Notes: a model not told the origin generated them from the letters alone. A stretch of 33,062 nucleotides of DNA from an uncultured Acetatifactor sp. (GCA_910585665.1 CAJUFI010000034.1:10307-43368), one strand, 5' to 3'; shown: positions 15,859-24,199, counted from the first letter of the stretch. Program-made: numbers and translations.

Positions 15859-15888
15859 TATCAGAAGCCATGTACTTGGCTTTTGATA
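15859..15888 (+). other. Hairpin at the predicted 5' end of the amidase mRNA
   Basis: TATCA/TGATA and AAGCC/GGCTT pair around an 8-nt loop ATGTACTT. It is followed at once by GGCGCACCCTTTGCGCC, a second small hairpin. With transcription starting near 15859 the mRNA would begin with this structure, which can stabilise a transcript. The loop sequence recurs in the hairpin at 12258-12306 and in proS leader unit 2. Confidence 0.6.
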
Positions 15889-15991
15889 AAAGGCGCACCC
15901 TTTGCGCCCCGTCGGTTACAGGAAGAAGAGGAAGGGCAGCTGTTTTTCGCTTCTGAAGGCAAGGGGGAAGTGCAAAGAGAAGGAGAATGGA

Positions 15992-17053
15992 ATGAATATG
16001 TATTTTGGAGAGGAAGAGAAGAAGCCAGGGCGATACATCCGCCGCGGGCTGGTAATGACAGGGTTGTTATGGTGTATTCTGCTGACTGGCTGCGGGAATG
16101 CGGGGAAGGATAAAGACGAGTTGGCACAGGGGGCATCCATAGTGTCTTTGGAAGCGATAAGGTTAGATGAGCCAGAAGAGAACGATAAAACGGAGAAGAA
16201 CAATCAAGAAAACGACGATAAGGGAAGCGGTACGGAAGACGGCGACGGAACGGGTGGGGGCAGCGGCCCCAGGGACGACAGCCAGGAGGAAAGCAGGGAG
16301 CCGGAGGGAAATGAGACGGCTGGGACAGCCGGAAGCTCTGCCGCATCGGAACAGGAACCCTCCGATTGTCAGGTCTGTGAGAGCACGCCCCAGCCGCCTT
16401 CCGGATCGGCGGAACAGAACGGCTGCCTGGTGGTGATAGACGCGGGGCATCAGCAGAAGGGCAACAGCGAGAAGGAGCCCATCGGACCCGGAGCCACCGA
16501 GACCAAGGCCAAGGTGGCCGGGGGCACCTCCGGAGCCACCAGCGGCCTGAAAGAGTATGAGCTGACCCTGATGGTGGCCCAGAAGCTGGAGGAGGAGCTG
16601 ACCGGACGGGGCTACCAGGTCATCATGGTCCGCACCACCCACGACGTGGACATGAGCAACAGCGAGCGGGCCCAGGTGGCCAATGACGCAAACGCGGATG
16701 CTTTTATACGAATCCACGCCAACGGTTCCGAGAACACTTCCGTGAACGGCGCCATGACCATCTGCCAGACTGCGGCGAACCCCTATAATGCCTCATTTTA
16801 CCAGCAGAGCAAATCCCTGTCGGAAAAAGTGCTGGACGAGCTGGTGGCGGCCACGGGATGCAAGAAGCAGTATGTCTGGGAGACGGACACCATGAGCGGG
16901 ATCAACTGGTGCCAGGTGCCGGTGACCATCGTGGAGATGGGCTACATGACCAATCCCACGGAGGACAGCCTGATGGCCACGGATGAATATCAGTACAAAA
17001 TCGTCGAGGGAATCGCCAATGGCATCGATAAGTTTCTGGAAGTGAATCAATAA
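15992..17053 (+). CDS. Lipoprotein N-acetylmuramoyl-L-alanine amidase (Amidase_3)
   Basis: A 353-residue cell-wall hydrolase that cleaves the bond between MurNAc and L-Ala of peptidoglycan. The N-terminus is a lipoprotein signal: basic start, hydrophobic stretch and lipobox LLTGC with Cys34, so it is anchored on the outer face of the membrane. Residues ~35-143 are a low-complexity Glu/Asp/Gly/Ser linker. The catalytic domain starts at VVIDAGH (His153, zinc ligand). Further ligands are likely the Glu in GLKEYELT and the His in FIRIHAN, and VEMGYMTNP holds the catalytic Glu. The frame extends to a TTG at 15902, but the ATG at 15992 has AGGAG six bases upstream and gives a proper signal peptide. 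uvrC follows after 11 bp. Confidence 0.92.
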   Translation: MNMYFGEEEKKPGRYIRRGLVMTGLLWCILLTGCGNAGKDKDELAQGASIVSLEAIRLDEPEENDKTEKNNQENDDKGSGTEDGDGTGGGSGPRDDSQEESREPEGNETAGTAGSSAASEQEPSDCQVCESTPQPPSGSAEQNGCLVVIDAGHQQKGNSEKEPIGPGATETKAKVAGGTSGATSGLKEYELTLMVAQKLEEELTGRGYQVIMVRTTHDVDMSNSERAQVANDANADAFIRIHANGSENTSVNGAMTICQTAANPYNASFYQQSKSLSEKVLDELVAATGCKKQYVWETDTMSGINWCQVPVTIVEMGYMTNPTEDSLMATDEYQYKIVEGIANGIDKFLEVNQ

Positions 17054-17064
17054 GGAGCGCGGCC

Positions 17065-18930
17065 ATGTTCAATTTCGAAGAGGAACTGAAGAAGCTTCCC
17101 AGGGAGCCGGGAGTCTACATCATGAGAGATGACAGGGATGTCATTTTATATGTTGGCAAGGCGGTGAACCTCCACAACCGGGTGCGCTCCTATTTCCGGG
17201 AGAACATCGGCAGAGGCCCCATGATCGACAAGATGGTGTCCCTGATCGCCCGGTTCGAGTACATCGTCACGGATTCCGAGCTGGAAGCCCTTGTGCTGGA
17301 GAACAACCTGATCAAAGAGAATTCTCCGAAATACAATACTCTGCTGAAAGATGATAAGACTTATCCTTATATCAAGGTGACGCTGGGGGAGGACTATCCC
17401 AGGGTGCAGTTCTCCCGCACCATGAAGAAGGACAAGTCCAAATATTTCGGCCCCTATACCAGCGCCGCCGCGGTGAAGGATACCATAGAGCTGCTGAACA
17501 AGCTTTATCGCCTGCGGACCTGCAGCCGCAGCCTGCCCAGGGACATAGGCCTGGACAGGCCCTGCCTGAACTACCACATCAAACAGTGCCTTGCGCCCTG
17601 CCAGGGATATGTCAGCAAAGAGCAGTACCGGGAGCAGGTGGCCCAGGCGCTGGAATTTCTGAACGGCAATTATCAGACGATTCTGAAGGATCTGGAGACG
17701 AAGATGAAGGCCGCGGCAGAGGAGCTGGACTTCGAGACTGCCGCAGGCTACCGGGACTTATACAACAGCGTGAAGCAGGTGGCCCAGAAGCAGAAAATCA
17801 CGGAGGGCGTGGGAGAAGACAAGGACGTAATCGCTCTGTACCGGGACGAGCGGGAGGCCGTGGTGCAGGTGTTCTTCGTCCGGGACGGCAAGCTGATCGG
17901 AAGGGAACATTATTACATGACCAACGTGACCTCCGACGACAAGGCGGAAATCCTGGAGACTTTCGTCAAACAGTTCTACGCGGGCACGCCCTTCATCCCC
18001 AGGGAGCTGATGCTGCAGCAGGAGATCGGGGACAGGGAGCTGATCGAGAAATGGCTCACCGGGCGAAAAGGCAGCCGGGTGTATCTGCGGGTGCCCAAAA
18101 TCGGCGCCAAGGAGAAGCTGGTGGAGCTGGCCGCCCAGAATGCCAGGCATATCCTGGAACAGGACAGAGAGCGCCTGAAACGTGAGGAGGGCCGCACCAT
18201 CGGCGCGGTGAAAGAGATAGCCGGGCTGCTGGGGCTGAAGCAGATCGAGCGGATGGAGGCCTTCGACATCTCCAACATCAACGGCTTCGAGAATGTGGGA
18301 TCTATGATCGTATTCGAAAAGGGAAAGCCAAAGCCCAGCGACTACCGGAAGTTCCGCATCAAGACCGTGTCCGGCCCCGACGACTACGCCTGCATGAGAG
18401 AGGTGCTGACCAGGCGCTTCCGCCACGGCATGGAGGAGAGCAGGGAACTGGCGGAGAAGGAGCTGGACGCGGCCTTCGGCAGCTTCACCAGGTTCCCGGA
18501 CCTGCTGATGATGGACGGCGGCAGAGGCCAGGTGAACATCGCTCTGTCCGTCCTGGAGGAGCTCCGTCTGCCTATTCCGGTCTGCGGCATGGTAAAAGAC
18601 GACAACCACCGCACCAGGGGCCTGTATTTCAACAATGTGGAACTGCCCATAGACACCCGCTCGGAAGGGTTCAAGCTGGTCACCAGGATCCAGGACGAGG
18701 CCCACCGCTTCGCCATCGAGTACCACCGCTCCCTGCGCAGCAAGGCCCAGGTGAAATCCGTCCTGGACGACATCCCCGGCGTAGGCCCGGCCAGAAGGAA
18801 AGCGCTGATGCGGGGCTTTCAGTCCATCGAGGAGATCAAGGCGGCCTCCGTGGAAGAACTGGCGGCCCTGCCCGAAATCAACCGCCGGGCGGCGGAGGCC
18901 ATCTACGGATATTTCCATGGGAAAAAGTGA
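17065..18930 (+). CDS. uvrC: Excinuclease ABC subunit C
   Basis: Makes both incisions around bulky DNA lesions in the UvrABC nucleotide excision repair complex. The 621-residue length is normal. The N-terminal GIY-YIG nuclease is seen in EPGVYIMRDDRDVILYVGKA. The UVR helical hairpin that contacts UvrB follows near residues 200-235 (LETKMKAAAEELDFETAAGY). The RNase H-like 5' nuclease has FDISNINGFENVGSMIVF and LLMMDGGRGQVN. A helix-hairpin-helix pair (DDIPGVGPARRKALM and ALPEINRRAAEAIY) closes the protein. The SD AAGGAG is well placed. It is cotranscribed with the amidase, and a separate promoter for hprK follows. Confidence 0.96.
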   Translation: MFNFEEELKKLPREPGVYIMRDDRDVILYVGKAVNLHNRVRSYFRENIGRGPMIDKMVSLIARFEYIVTDSELEALVLENNLIKENSPKYNTLLKDDKTYPYIKVTLGEDYPRVQFSRTMKKDKSKYFGPYTSAAAVKDTIELLNKLYRLRTCSRSLPRDIGLDRPCLNYHIKQCLAPCQGYVSKEQYREQVAQALEFLNGNYQTILKDLETKMKAAAEELDFETAAGYRDLYNSVKQVAQKQKITEGVGEDKDVIALYRDEREAVVQVFFVRDGKLIGREHYYMTNVTSDDKAEILETFVKQFYAGTPFIPRELMLQQEIGDRELIEKWLTGRKGSRVYLRVPKIGAKEKLVELAAQNARHILEQDRERLKREEGRTIGAVKEIAGLLGLKQIERMEAFDISNINGFENVGSMIVFEKGKPKPSDYRKFRIKTVSGPDDYACMREVLTRRFRHGMEESRELAEKELDAAFGSFTRFPDLLMMDGGRGQVNIALSVLEELRLPIPVCGMVKDDNHRTRGLYFNNVELPIDTRSEGFKLVTRIQDEAHRFAIEYHRSLRSKAQVKSVLDDIPGVGPARRKALMRGFQSIEEIKAASVEELAALPEINRRAAEAIYGYFHGKK

Positions 18931-18953
18931 AAATTCTTTTCTCACGAAATGAC

Positions 18954-18982
18954 TTCACATTATGATTCCATTGTGATACAAT
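18954..18982 (+). promoter_or_regulatory. Sigma-A-type promoter for the hprK cluster
   Basis: TTCACA (18954-18959), 17-bp spacer, TACAAT (18977-18982), in the AT-rich 98-bp gap between uvrC and hprK. Probably drives hprK and the genes behind it. Confidence 0.65.
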
Positions 18983-19028
18983 CAAAAGAAAAAGCGGAGA
19001 GAACCATTCCGGAAGGAGACGAAAGAGC

Positions 19029-19970
19029 ATGGAAAGTGTCAGATTGACCCGACTGATTGAGAAAATGAAACTGGAGAACCTCACGCCGGAGATCGACGTG
19101 ACAGACATCCGCCTGACCCAGCCGGAGATCAACCGCCCTGCCCTGCAGCTGACAGGGTATTTCGAGCATTTCGACGCCGCCAGGCTCCAGATCATCGGCT
19201 TCGTGGAACATACTTACATGGAGGGCCTCTCCGATGAGCGAAAAAGGGAAATCTATAACGAGTTCATGGAATATGATGTGTCGGCCGTGGTGTTCTGCCG
19301 GGAGCTGAAGCCGGATCCGATTTTCATGGAGGCGGCCCTGACCCACAGGATTCCGCTTCTGTCCACCAAGAAGACCACATCCATCTTCATGGCGGAGTCG
19401 ATCAGGTGGCTGAACGTGAAGCTGGCCCCCTGCATCTCCGTGCACGGGGTGCTGGTGGACGTCTACGGGGAGGGCCTGCTGATCACAGGGGAGAGCGGAA
19501 TCGGCAAGTCCGAGGCGGCGCTGGAGCTGATCCGGAGAGGGCACCGGCTGGTCACGGACGATGTGGTGGAGATTCGGAAGGTAAGCGACGACAGCCTTGT
19601 AGGCTCCGCGCCCAATATGCTCAAGCATCTGATCGAACTGCGGGGCATCGGGGTAGTGGACGTGAAAGCCCTGTTCGGCGCGTCCTCCGTCATGGACACC
19701 CAGAACATAGACCTTGTGATCCGCCTGGAGGACTGGGACAGGGACAAGGAGTACGACAGGCTGGGCCTGGAGGAGAATTACACAGAGTACCTGGGCAATA
19801 AGGTGGTCTGCTACAACATCCCCATCCGCCCGGGCCGGAATCTGGCGGTGATCTGCGAATCCGCCGCCGTGAACCATCGCCAGAAGAAGATGGGCTACAA
19901 TGCCGCCCAGGAGCTTTACACCCGGGTACAGAATTCCTTTGCCAGGGGAAGGGACGAGGAAGAGTGGTAG
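19029..19970 (+). CDS. hprK: HPr kinase/phosphorylase
   Basis: The carbon-catabolite sensor of Firmicutes: phosphorylates HPr or Crh on Ser46 when glycolytic intermediates are high and removes the phosphate when they are low. Walker A is GESGIGKS (154-161), VTDDVVEI follows, and the family signature is GIGVVDVKALFG. The 313-residue length is standard. AAGGAG lies 10 nt before the ATG. The likely target, an HPr-like protein that keeps Ser46, is encoded 4 kb downstream on the same strand. The glucokinase gene follows directly. Confidence 0.96.
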   Translation: MESVRLTRLIEKMKLENLTPEIDVTDIRLTQPEINRPALQLTGYFEHFDAARLQIIGFVEHTYMEGLSDERKREIYNEFMEYDVSAVVFCRELKPDPIFMEAALTHRIPLLSTKKTTSIFMAESIRWLNVKLAPCISVHGVLVDVYGEGLLITGESGIGKSEAALELIRRGHRLVTDDVVEIRKVSDDSLVGSAPNMLKHLIELRGIGVVDVKALFGASSVMDTQNIDLVIRLEDWDRDKEYDRLGLEENYTEYLGNKVVCYNIPIRPGRNLAVICESAAVNHRQKKMGYNAAQELYTRVQNSFARGRDEEEW

Positions 19971-20017
19971 GCATGGAAATAGCGAGTACAGAGAGGAAAG
20001 AAAGGATCGGGAAACGT

Positions 20018-20956
20018 ATGAGCAAGTATGCATTTGGAGTGGACGTGGGCGGCACTACCGTGAAGCTGGGCCTGTTTGACACACAGGGCGGCCTTCTGGA
20101 CAAATGGGAGATCCCCACGGTGACGGAGAACCATGGAGGGGCCATCCTTCCGGATGTGGCCAGGAGCATATGGGCCAAGATGGAGGAGAAGGGCATCCCG
20201 GAGGCGGATGTGGCGGGAATCGGCATAGGCGTGCCGGGGCCTGTGGACCGCAACGGCTGCCTGGTGGGCAGGGCCGTGAACCTGGGCTGGGAATCCTTTG
20301 ACATACCAAAGACGCTGGGCGCATATATTAAGGTACCGGTGAAAGCAGCCAACGACGCCAATGTGGCCGCTTTCGGCGAGCTGTGGCAGGGCGGCGGCAA
20401 GGGCTATGAGAATCTGGTGGCCGTGACCCTGGGGACAGGCGTGGGCGGCGGCATCATCGTGGACGGAAAGCTGCTGGCGGGAGCCACGGGGGCCGGCGGC
20501 GAGATTGGCCATCTCCATGTGCAGGACGGCGAGAGCGAGAGCTGCAACTGCGGGAACAAAGGCTGCCTGGAGCAGTATGCTTCCGCCACGGGCATCGTGC
20601 GCCTGGCGAAGCGCCGCCTGGGGGAGGATCAGAAGGAAAGCGTCCTGCGGGAGGGCGAGATTTCCGCCAAGTCGGTGTTCGACGCCGTGAAGGCAGGGGA
20701 CAGCGTGGCGGTGGAAATCGCGGAGCGCTTCGGGGATTTCCTGGGCAAGGGCCTGGCGGTGGTGGCCGCGGTGGTGAACCCGGAGGTGTTCGTTATCGGC
20801 GGCGGCGTGTCAAAGGCAGGGGAGATTCTGCTGACGTTCGTTGAGCCTAACTTCCGGAAGCATGCCTTCCCCCAGTGCCGTGAGGCGAAATTCGTCCTGG
20901 CCAGGCTCGGAAATGATGCCGGCATCTATGGCGCGGCGGCCTTGGTCCTGCGCTGA
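20018..20956 (+). CDS. glk: ROK-family glucokinase
   Basis: Phosphorylates glucose with ATP at the head of glycolysis. The ATP-binding motif DVGGTTVKLG lies near the N-terminus, and the ROK zinc signature is CNCGNKGCLEQYAS. EIGHLHV matches the sugar-binding His/Glu segment. The frame is open back to 19964, overlapping hprK. I use the ATG at 20018 because it gives the usual start (KYAFGVDVGGTT, 312 residues); the ATG at 19973 is possible. The SD is weak (AGGATCGGG). Its position between hprK and murB links sugar entry with carbon control. Confidence 0.92.
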   Translation: MSKYAFGVDVGGTTVKLGLFDTQGGLLDKWEIPTVTENHGGAILPDVARSIWAKMEEKGIPEADVAGIGIGVPGPVDRNGCLVGRAVNLGWESFDIPKTLGAYIKVPVKAANDANVAAFGELWQGGGKGYENLVAVTLGTGVGGGIIVDGKLLAGATGAGGEIGHLHVQDGESESCNCGNKGCLEQYASATGIVRLAKRRLGEDQKESVLREGEISAKSVFDAVKAGDSVAVEIAERFGDFLGKGLAVVAAVVNPEVFVIGGGVSKAGEILLTFVEPNFRKHAFPQCREAKFVLARLGNDAGIYGAAALVLR

Positions 20957-20984
20957 ACATATTTAAGAAAAGGGAAGTCAGAGA

Positions 20985-21893
20985 ATGATCAGTGGAGCAG
21001 TGGTTGAAGCATTGGAAAGATACGTGCCCCGGGACAACATCCGCTTGCAGGAGCCCATGGCAGGCCATACCACCTTTCGGATAGGGGGGCCTGCGGACTG
21101 TTTTCTGCAGCTGGAGGACGAGGAACAGCTTAGGAAAGTGCGGCGGTATCTGGACCTGGCGGGGGTGCCGTTCTTTGTGCTGGGGAACGGCAGCAATCTG
21201 CTGGTGGACGACGCCGGCTATCGGGGCGTCATTCTGCAGATTGGGACGAAGATGAGCGATATCTCCGTGCAGGGATGCCATATCATCGCTAAGGCGGGGG
21301 CCACCCTGAGGCAGGTGGCCGCCGCGGCCCTGGAGCACGGCCTGACGGGATTCGAGTTCGCCGCGGGCATTCCGGGGACGGTGGGCGGCGGCGTGGTCAT
21401 GAACGCCGGGGCCTACGGAGGAGAGATGAGCCAGGTGGTGACTCAGGTGCGGGTGGTGAGCCGCGAGGGCGAGGTCATGGAGCTGGACAACAGCACCATG
21501 GAATTCGGCTACCGCACCAGCGTCATCCGGCACGGTTCCTTTACGGTGACGGAAGTGACCTTCTGCCTGGAACTGGGGGACAGAGAGGCCATCCGCGCCA
21601 GGATGGAGGATTTGGCGGCCAGGCGGCGGGAGAAGCAGCCCCTGGAATACCCCAGCGCCGGCAGCACTTTCAAGCGCCCGGAGGGGCATTTTGCGGGACA
21701 GCTGATCATGGAAGCGGGATTCGCCGGATACCAGATTGGCGGGGCCAGGGTGTCCGAAAAGCACTGCGGCTTCCTCATCAATGCCGGAAATGCCACCGCC
21801 CGGGACGTGCGTGCGCTCATCGGCGAGATCCAGGAGAGGGTGAAGGAGCGCTTCCGTGTGGAGCTGGAGACAGAAGTTGTATTTTTAGGGTAA
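20985..21893 (+). CDS. murB: UDP-N-acetylenolpyruvoylglucosamine reductase
   Basis: An FAD enzyme that reduces UDP-GlcNAc-enolpyruvate to UDP-MurNAc, the second committed step of peptidoglycan precursor synthesis in the cytoplasm. FAD-binding motifs are LGNGSNLLV and GIPGTVGGGVVMNAGAYG. The substrate loop and catalytic Ser are in PSAGSTFKRPEG, typical of the type II MurB of Firmicutes. The 302-residue length is normal. The SD is AGGGAAG. The TAA stop (21891-21893) is formed by the first three bases of a palindromic repeat that fills the gap to rapZ. Confidence 0.96.
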   Translation: MISGAVVEALERYVPRDNIRLQEPMAGHTTFRIGGPADCFLQLEDEEQLRKVRRYLDLAGVPFFVLGNGSNLLVDDAGYRGVILQIGTKMSDISVQGCHIIAKAGATLRQVAAAALEHGLTGFEFAAGIPGTVGGGVVMNAGAYGGEMSQVVTQVRVVSREGEVMELDNSTMEFGYRTSVIRHGSFTVTEVTFCLELGDREAIRARMEDLAARRREKQPLEYPSAGSTFKRPEGHFAGQLIMEAGFAGYQIGGARVSEKHCGFLINAGNATARDVRALIGEIQERVKERFRVELETEVVFLG

Positions 21894-21954
21894 GGAATGG
21901 ACTTGAGATAACTTGTTCAGCAGTCAGTACAAGTTATCTTGCGACAGTTCCTAA
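21891..21954 (+). repeat. Palindromic repeat filling the murB-rapZ gap
   Basis: Begins TAAGGAATGGACTTG and ends GCGACAGTTCCTAA. Core stem AGATAACTTGT (21906-21916) with ACAAGTTATCT (21929-21939), 12-nt loop. The outer parts match those of the 30550-30655 repeat (TAAGGAATTGTCTAC...CCGACAATTCCTAA, with ATAACT/AGTTAT inside), so this is a shorter, diverged member of that family. Confidence 0.8.
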
Positions 21955-21969
21955 TGCATGGGTGTGGAT

Positions 21970-22836
21970 ATGAGATTCGTTGTGGTTACGGGAATGAGCG
22001 GCGGCGGCAAGAGCACCGCCCTGAAGATGCTGGAGGATGCCGGATTCTACTGCGTGGACAATCTGCCGGTCTCTCTGGTGGAGAAATTCGTGGAGCTGGT
22101 CTCCATGCCGGGCAGCGAGGTCAGCAAGGTGGCTCTGGGGCTGGACGTGCGCTCTGACCAGTCCTTCCGGGATGCCACCAGGGTTCTGGAGAAGCTGAAA
22201 AGTGCGGGCTACAAACTGGAGATTCTGTTCATGGACGCGGACGAGGATGTCCTGATCAAACGGTACAAGGAGACCAGGCGCGTCCATCCCCTTGCGGTGG
22301 ACAAGCGGGTGGAGGACGGCGTCCGGGCAGAGCGCAAGGTGCTTGAGAATATCCGGTGTCATGCCGATTATGTCATTGACACTTCCAACCTGCTCACAAG
22401 AGAGCTGAAAGAGGAGCTGGACCGCATTTTCGTGGAGAACGCAGAATACAACAGTCTCATGGTGACAGTGATGTCCTTTGGGTTCAAGCACGGCATACCG
22501 GCGGACGCGGATCTGGTGTTCGATGTGCGATTTCTGCCGAACCCGTTTTATATAGAGGAACTGAAATGCAAGACAGGGAATGACAAAGAAGTGCAGGATT
22601 ATGTCTTAAGCTTTGAAGAGGCGGGATGCTTCATGGATAAGCTCACGGATATGATTCAGTTCCTGATTCCCAATTATGTGAAAGAGGGTAAGAACCGCCT
22701 GGTGATTGCAATCGGCTGCACCGGGGGCAAACACCGCAGCGTCACCCTCGCCAATGTGCTTTATGAACGCATGAAGGACAGGGGAAAGTACGGCGTGAAA
22801 CGGTACCACCGGGACGTGGGCCGACAGGGAAAATGA
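21970..22836 (+). CDS. rapZ: RapZ/YvcJ-family P-loop nucleotide-binding protein
   Basis: A 288-residue P-loop protein. In E. coli the homologue is an RNA-binding adaptor that controls glmS through small RNAs; in Firmicutes the YvcJ proteins bind and hydrolyse nucleotides. Walker A is GMSGGGKS (8-15). The conserved AIGCTGGKHRSV and the C-terminal YHRDVG are present. An in-frame ATG at 21958 would add four residues; 21970 gives the usual MRFVVVTG start. Neither ATG has a good SD, because the palindromic repeat ends only 3 nt before 21958. Translation may depend on coupling or RNA folding. It lies in the conserved murB-rapZ-whiA-HPr order. Confidence 0.92.
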   Translation: MRFVVVTGMSGGGKSTALKMLEDAGFYCVDNLPVSLVEKFVELVSMPGSEVSKVALGLDVRSDQSFRDATRVLEKLKSAGYKLEILFMDADEDVLIKRYKETRRVHPLAVDKRVEDGVRAERKVLENIRCHADYVIDTSNLLTRELKEELDRIFVENAEYNSLMVTVMSFGFKHGIPADADLVFDVRFLPNPFYIEELKCKTGNDKEVQDYVLSFEEAGCFMDKLTDMIQFLIPNYVKEGKNRLVIAIGCTGGKHRSVTLANVLYERMKDRGKYGVKRYHRDVGRQGK

Positions 22837-22879
22837 GAGAAATCCAGAGCCCGTTTCGGAGGGCGGACGGGAGGGGCAT

Positions 22880-23773
22880 ATGTCGTTTTCCGGTGAGGTG
22901 AAGAAGGAACTGGCCAAGCGGATTAGCCCGGCCAGGCACTGCCAGATTGCCGAATTGGCCGCGCTCATGAATTTATGCGGCGTATATGGTATGACGACTT
23001 CGCGCCATGGGGAAAATGAGGGGGCAGAGGGTGGTTTTACCCTCGGTTTCCAGACAGAAAATGAAGCTGTCGTCAGAAAAGGCTTTACATTGTTGAAAAA
23101 AACATATAATATAGAGACGGGTACTGCGCTGAAGGAGCGGGAGATGCAGGAGCTGTTGGCGAAGGTGGGAGACCTGGAGCGTCCGGTGAGCCCCCTTCTG
23201 CTGAAGAACGCCTGCTGCAGAAGAGCATTCCTGAGAGGGGCGTTCCTGGCGGTGGGTTCCATGAGCGACCCGGCCAAGGGATACCATCTGGAGTTCGACT
23301 GCAGCGACGGGGCCAGGGCGGAGCAGGTGCAGGAGCTGATCAAAGGCTTCGGAATCGAGTCGAAGGTCATCCTCCGGAAAAAATATCATGTGGTCTACCT
23401 GAAAGAGGGCTCCGGGATCGTGGATCTGCTGAATGTGTTCGAAGCTCCTGTTTCGCTGATGAATCTGGAGAATCTCCGCATCCTGAAGGAAATGCGCAAT
23501 TCCGTCAACCGACGCGTGAACTGCGAGACTGCCAACATAGCCAAGACCGTGAACGCGGCCGCGAGGCAGGTGGAGGACATCGAGTATCTGGGGGAGCACT
23601 ACGGCTTCCAGAATCTGCCGGAGCCCCTGCGGGAGATGGCAGAGATCCGATTGGAATATCCGGACATGCCCTTGAAGGAGCTGGGAGAGCATTTCGACCC
23701 GCCTCTGGGGAAATCCGGAGTAAACCATAGACTGCGCAAGCTCAGTGAGCTGGCAGAAAAAATAAGGCCATAG
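22880..23773 (+). CDS. whiA: WhiA-family DNA-binding protein
   Basis: A 297-residue regulator with an N-terminal LAGLIDADG homing-endonuclease-like fold (about 1-190) and a C-terminal helix-turn-helix (LRIL..., YPDMPLKELGEHFDPPLGKSGVNHRLRKL). WhiA controls sporulation septation in Streptomyces and affects chromosome segregation and division in Bacillus. It is thought to act as a DNA-binding protein without nuclease activity. The SD GAGGGG precedes the ATG by three bases, which is close. The gene follows rapZ directly; a yvcK/glmR gene, present between these two in Bacillus, is absent here. Confidence 0.95.
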   Translation: MSFSGEVKKELAKRISPARHCQIAELAALMNLCGVYGMTTSRHGENEGAEGGFTLGFQTENEAVVRKGFTLLKKTYNIETGTALKEREMQELLAKVGDLERPVSPLLLKNACCRRAFLRGAFLAVGSMSDPAKGYHLEFDCSDGARAEQVQELIKGFGIESKVILRKKYHVVYLKEGSGIVDLLNVFEAPVSLMNLENLRILKEMRNSVNRRVNCETANIAKTVNAAARQVEDIEYLGEHYGFQNLPEPLREMAEIRLEYPDMPLKELGEHFDPPLGKSGVNHRLRKLSELAEKIRP

Positions 23774-23820
23774 GCAAAGCGCGCAAGGCCCCCGGGGCTG
23801 AGGCGCGGAAACGGAACCAT

Positions 23821-23917
23821 GAAACAGCATCTGCCTGAACGAGGCCCGGAGCATTTCCGGGCACATGCGCTTTGCGGCCGGAAATGCCCTGCCTGCGGTA
23901 TCGGGCGGGCAGATGTG
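23821..23917 (+). promoter_or_regulatory. Structured leader element before the HPr-like gene
   Basis: Starts GAAACAGCATCTGCC, 15 bases identical to the proS units. CATCTGCC (23828-23835) pairs with GGCAGATG (23908-23915). Inside, GCCCG pairs with CGGGC, GCATTT with AAATGC and CCGG with CCGG, closing a 17-nt loop (GCACATGCGCTTTGCGG). Relative to the proS units, pairs such as C-G for G-C next to ATTT/AAAT are changed on both sides, i.e. covariation. AGGAGG (23929-23934) follows 12 nt after the stem. Confidence 0.8.
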
Positions 23918-23941
23918 GAACCAAAATTAGGAGGAAGAGAG

Positions 23942-24199
23942 ATGAAAAAGAAAAATATCAGTATCAGTCTGGAAGGAGAGCAGATGGCCAGACATATTGC
24001 CATGCTGGTCCAAAAGGCCAGCAAATATGAGAGCTCCATCTATATCCAGTCCGGGGACAAGAGGGTGAATGCCAAGAGCATCATGGGCATGATGACCCTG
24101 GGGATGGATTTGAGCGAGGATTTGGAGATTTCCGCCGAGGGGGCCGACGAGGAGATGGCGCTGGACGGGATCACGGATTTTTTGACCGGTGAGGAATAA
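23942..24199 (+). CDS. HPr-like (Crh-like) protein lacking His15
   Basis: An 85-residue HPr-fold protein. The regulatory site is intact: KSIMGMMTL places Ser at residue 46, the residue phosphorylated by HPr kinase. Aligning MARHIAMLVQKASKY with the HPr segment around HARPA puts Met at position 15, so the PTS phospho-histidine is missing while Arg17 is kept. This is the pattern of Bacillus Crh: it can be Ser-phosphorylated to help CcpA but cannot carry phosphate for sugar transport. The residue exchange is Met, not Crh's Gln. The gene sits after whiA exactly as crh does in Bacillus, and hprK is in the same cluster. AGGAGG lies seven bases before the ATG, with the structured leader before that. 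Confidence 0.88.
   Translation: MKKKNISISLEGEQMARHIAMLVQKASKYESSIYIQSGDKRVNAKSIMGMMTLGMDLSEDLEISAEGADEEMALDGITDFLTGEE

Noticed and set aside
15902..15991. TTG start 90 bp upstream for the amidase
   Set aside because: It would put 30 charged residues before the lipoprotein signal peptide; the ATG at 15992 has a well-placed AGGAG.
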